12,682 nucleotides of DNA, taken from positions 1 through 12,682 of the forward strand of contig DAOVLE010000157.1 in the NCBI GenBank assembly GCA_030631415.1, read 5' to 3'. Positions 11,475 through 12,682 of this stretch are shown here, piece after piece. Below the pieces are notes generated by a model. That model had not been told where the DNA came from. It did no database searches and saw nothing but the letters and a program-made list of their open reading frames with translations. How positions within the stretch are numbered: the first letter of the stretch is position 1; each line of letters starts with the position of its first letter. The translations under genes were made by a program, and so were the position numbers. Source of the stretch: JAAEQG01 sp023133475. GTDB lineage: Bacteria; Planctomycetota; Phycisphaerae; UBA1845.

Positions 11475-12467
11475 GTGGTAGAGGTGCTTTTAAGGAAACG
11501 GAAGCCGCCGATCCTCACACCCTCGCGGATTCCTTGCCTGCGCCAATTCCCCACCATCAATATCACCCAAGGCTGCGTGCTGGGGTGTGTTTACTGCTAC
11601 ATCCAGGGCTACTCGAACTATCCCGGCCCAGAGCGGGTCGTCCTCTACGAGAACACCGCCGAACTCATCGCTTGTGAGTTGGCCCGTAAACGTCGAAAAC
11701 CGTGTCGGGTTTACTTCAGCCCCTCCAGCGATGCGTTTCAGCCCCTGCCGGAGGTTCAGGACGTCAGCTTCCGAACGATGGCGGTTCTTCTGGATTCTGG
11801 AGTGGAGGTGGCGTTCCTCACAAAGGGCTTCGTCGGTCACCGGTTCATCCGACTGTTTTCCGAAACTCCGCACATGATCTTTGCCCAAGTGGGGATCACG
11901 ACTCTTGATGAAACCCTCTGCCGGTTATTGGAACCGCGAGCGGCAGGCCCGTGCGAGCGGCTGGAAGCCATCGCGAAGCTCAACCAGATCGGTGTCCGGA
12001 CGACAGCTCGCCTGGACCCATTGATCCCCGATGTAACGGACGCGACAGACAGCATCGCACCGTTGCTTGATGCTCTACGTGAAGCGGGGGTCAAGTCAGC
12101 GGCGGCAAGTTACCTGTTCCTTCGCCCTCGTTTCACTGCGCGGATGAAATCGCTGTTGGTGTCTGTCAGCGCAACTCCACCGGGGATGGACGCTTGGCAG
12201 TATCAGAAATTTTCGGACGGATGCGGAGGAGGAAGAATGATAGGCTCAGCGGAACGGCATCGCCGCTTTGCTCGCCTTCGGGCTCTAGGGAAAGCAGCCG
12301 GGATCCAGATCGCCCCGTGTCTATGCAAGAACCCAGGTCTTGGCTGGGTCGGCTGTGCGATTGCAGGGCCACCCCCTTCCGCAGAGCAAGATGGCTTGGT
12401 TCAACATATGTTCGGTTTTGCGGAACCGCCTCCGGCGGGTGGCATGGTCAAGGACCACCCTCTATAA
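11475..12467 (+). CDS. Radical SAM protein, spore photoproduct lyase-like family (COG1533 type)
   Basis: A 330-residue protein from GTG 11475, with GGGAGAG at 11463-11469 as ribosome-binding site. The radical SAM cluster motif is Cys34-x3-Cys38-x2-Cys41 in ITQGCVLGCVYCYIQGYSNY, with Tyr40 as the usual aromatic. The following YFSPSSDAFQPLPEVQDVSF and EVAFLTKGFVGHRFIRLF match the pattern of SplB-like DNA photolyase-type radical SAM proteins. FAQVGITTLDETLCRLLEPR and TTARLDPLIPDVTDAT continue the barrel. Such enzymes cleave S-adenosylmethionine to start radical chemistry. True spore photoproduct repair is unlikely in a non-spore former, so the substrate is unknown. A C-terminal cysteine group, Cys282-x-Cys284-x9-Cys294 in PCLCKNPGLGWVGC, could hold a second cluster or zinc. 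It is preceded by the folded leader and terminator. The family is sure; the reaction is not. Confidence 0.88.
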   Translation: MVEVLLRKRKPPILTPSRIPCLRQFPTINITQGCVLGCVYCYIQGYSNYPGPERVVLYENTAELIACELARKRRKPCRVYFSPSSDAFQPLPEVQDVSFRTMAVLLDSGVEVAFLTKGFVGHRFIRLFSETPHMIFAQVGITTLDETLCRLLEPRAAGPCERLEAIAKLNQIGVRTTARLDPLIPDVTDATDSIAPLLDALREAGVKSAAASYLFLRPRFTARMKSLLVSVSATPPGMDAWQYQKFSDGCGGGRMIGSAERHRRFARLRALGKAAGIQIAPCLCKNPGLGWVGCAIAGPPPSAEQDGLVQHMFGFAEPPPAGGMVKDHPL

Positions 12468-12530
12468 CGTTACGATTTGCCCGATGACCTTTCGAGGTGG
12501 TTCTTGACCATGTTCTGCGCCGTTGCTAAA

Positions 12531-12618
12531 GGGCTTGTTGATTTAGTCTGTAGCGTCGCCCCTTGTGGGCGGCGCACCCGTGGTTTTCGTCACCCACAAG
12601 GGGTGACGCTACATTGGG
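12531..12618. repeat. Partial copy of element B, inverted relative to the first
   Basis: After CTAAA at 12526-12530 the sequence GGGCTTGTTGATTTAGTCTG follows, then GTAGCGTCGCCCCTTGTGGG and its inverted partner through GGGTGACGCTACATTGGG. This matches the reverse complement of the element at 5102-5220 for about 88 bp, then diverges: the last 30 or so bases and the second end are missing. The 215 nt from the radical SAM stop to the window end hold this repeat and no believable gene. Confidence 0.8.
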
Positions 12619-12682
12619 AATCGCCATGGTGCACATGGCCAAGCTCCATCTTACGCCACAGCCTATGTCTCCGTTTGTGAAA

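Noticed and set aside
12477..12680. 67-residue open frame at the right edge
   Set aside because: It runs through the partial element B copy, and its translation resembles other repeat-derived frames. There is no ribosome-binding site.

Overview
This 12.7 kb, GC-rich bacterial window most resembles a Planctomycetota (Phycisphaerae-like) chromosome. That placement is inference. It rests on two ECF sigma/anti-sigma pairs, long exported proteins with no familiar name, an Mla-type lipid ABC system, and many short inverted-repeat elements between genes. No rRNA, tRNA, CRISPR array, transposase or phage gene was seen.

Left part (1-3437, minus strand). An ECF sigma factor (2694-2119), a membrane anti-sigma-like protein (2116-1502) and an exported PDZ protein (1400-174) form a likely operon. 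Upstream of it, same strand, lies smpB (3437-2970), the tmRNA partner in ribosome rescue.

Middle part (3609-10264, plus strand). A second ECF sigma factor and a zinc-finger (zf-HC2) anti-sigma factor are followed by a large exported protein with a PDZ-like module near its C-terminus. Next come an MlaE-type permease, an MlaF-type ATPase, an MlaD-type MCE protein and an unlisted 48-residue lipoprotein that starts inside the mlaD stop codon (ATGA). Together they suggest an envelope module: stress-responsive transcription beside phospholipid transport between the membranes. Both sigma/anti-sigma pairs lead into an exported PDZ protein, with smpB between the two divergent modules.

Right part (10265-12682, plus strand). 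A gene-poor stretch carries a hairpin repeat and a 184-bp inverted-repeat element flanked by ATAG. Then come a small unknown protein (10898-11230), about 210 nt of densely folded sequence ending in a terminator-like hairpin (11241-11449), and a radical SAM protein of the spore photoproduct lyase-like family (11475-12467). This protein/RNA/radical SAM arrangement is the most novel-looking part.

Repeats. Four inverted-repeat families are present. A (about 118 bp, 36-nt arms) occurs at 32-149, 2751-2930 and 5035-5238. B (119 bp, ends GGGG..CCCC, TAAA duplication) occurs at 5102-5220, inserted inside an A copy, and partly at 12531-12618. C (hairpin GGCGGGTTCCACCCGCC) has six clear copies and one diverged copy, mostly just after stop codons and twice supplying the stop. 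D occurs at 10493-10676. Several are nested, showing layered insertion by non-autonomous elements.
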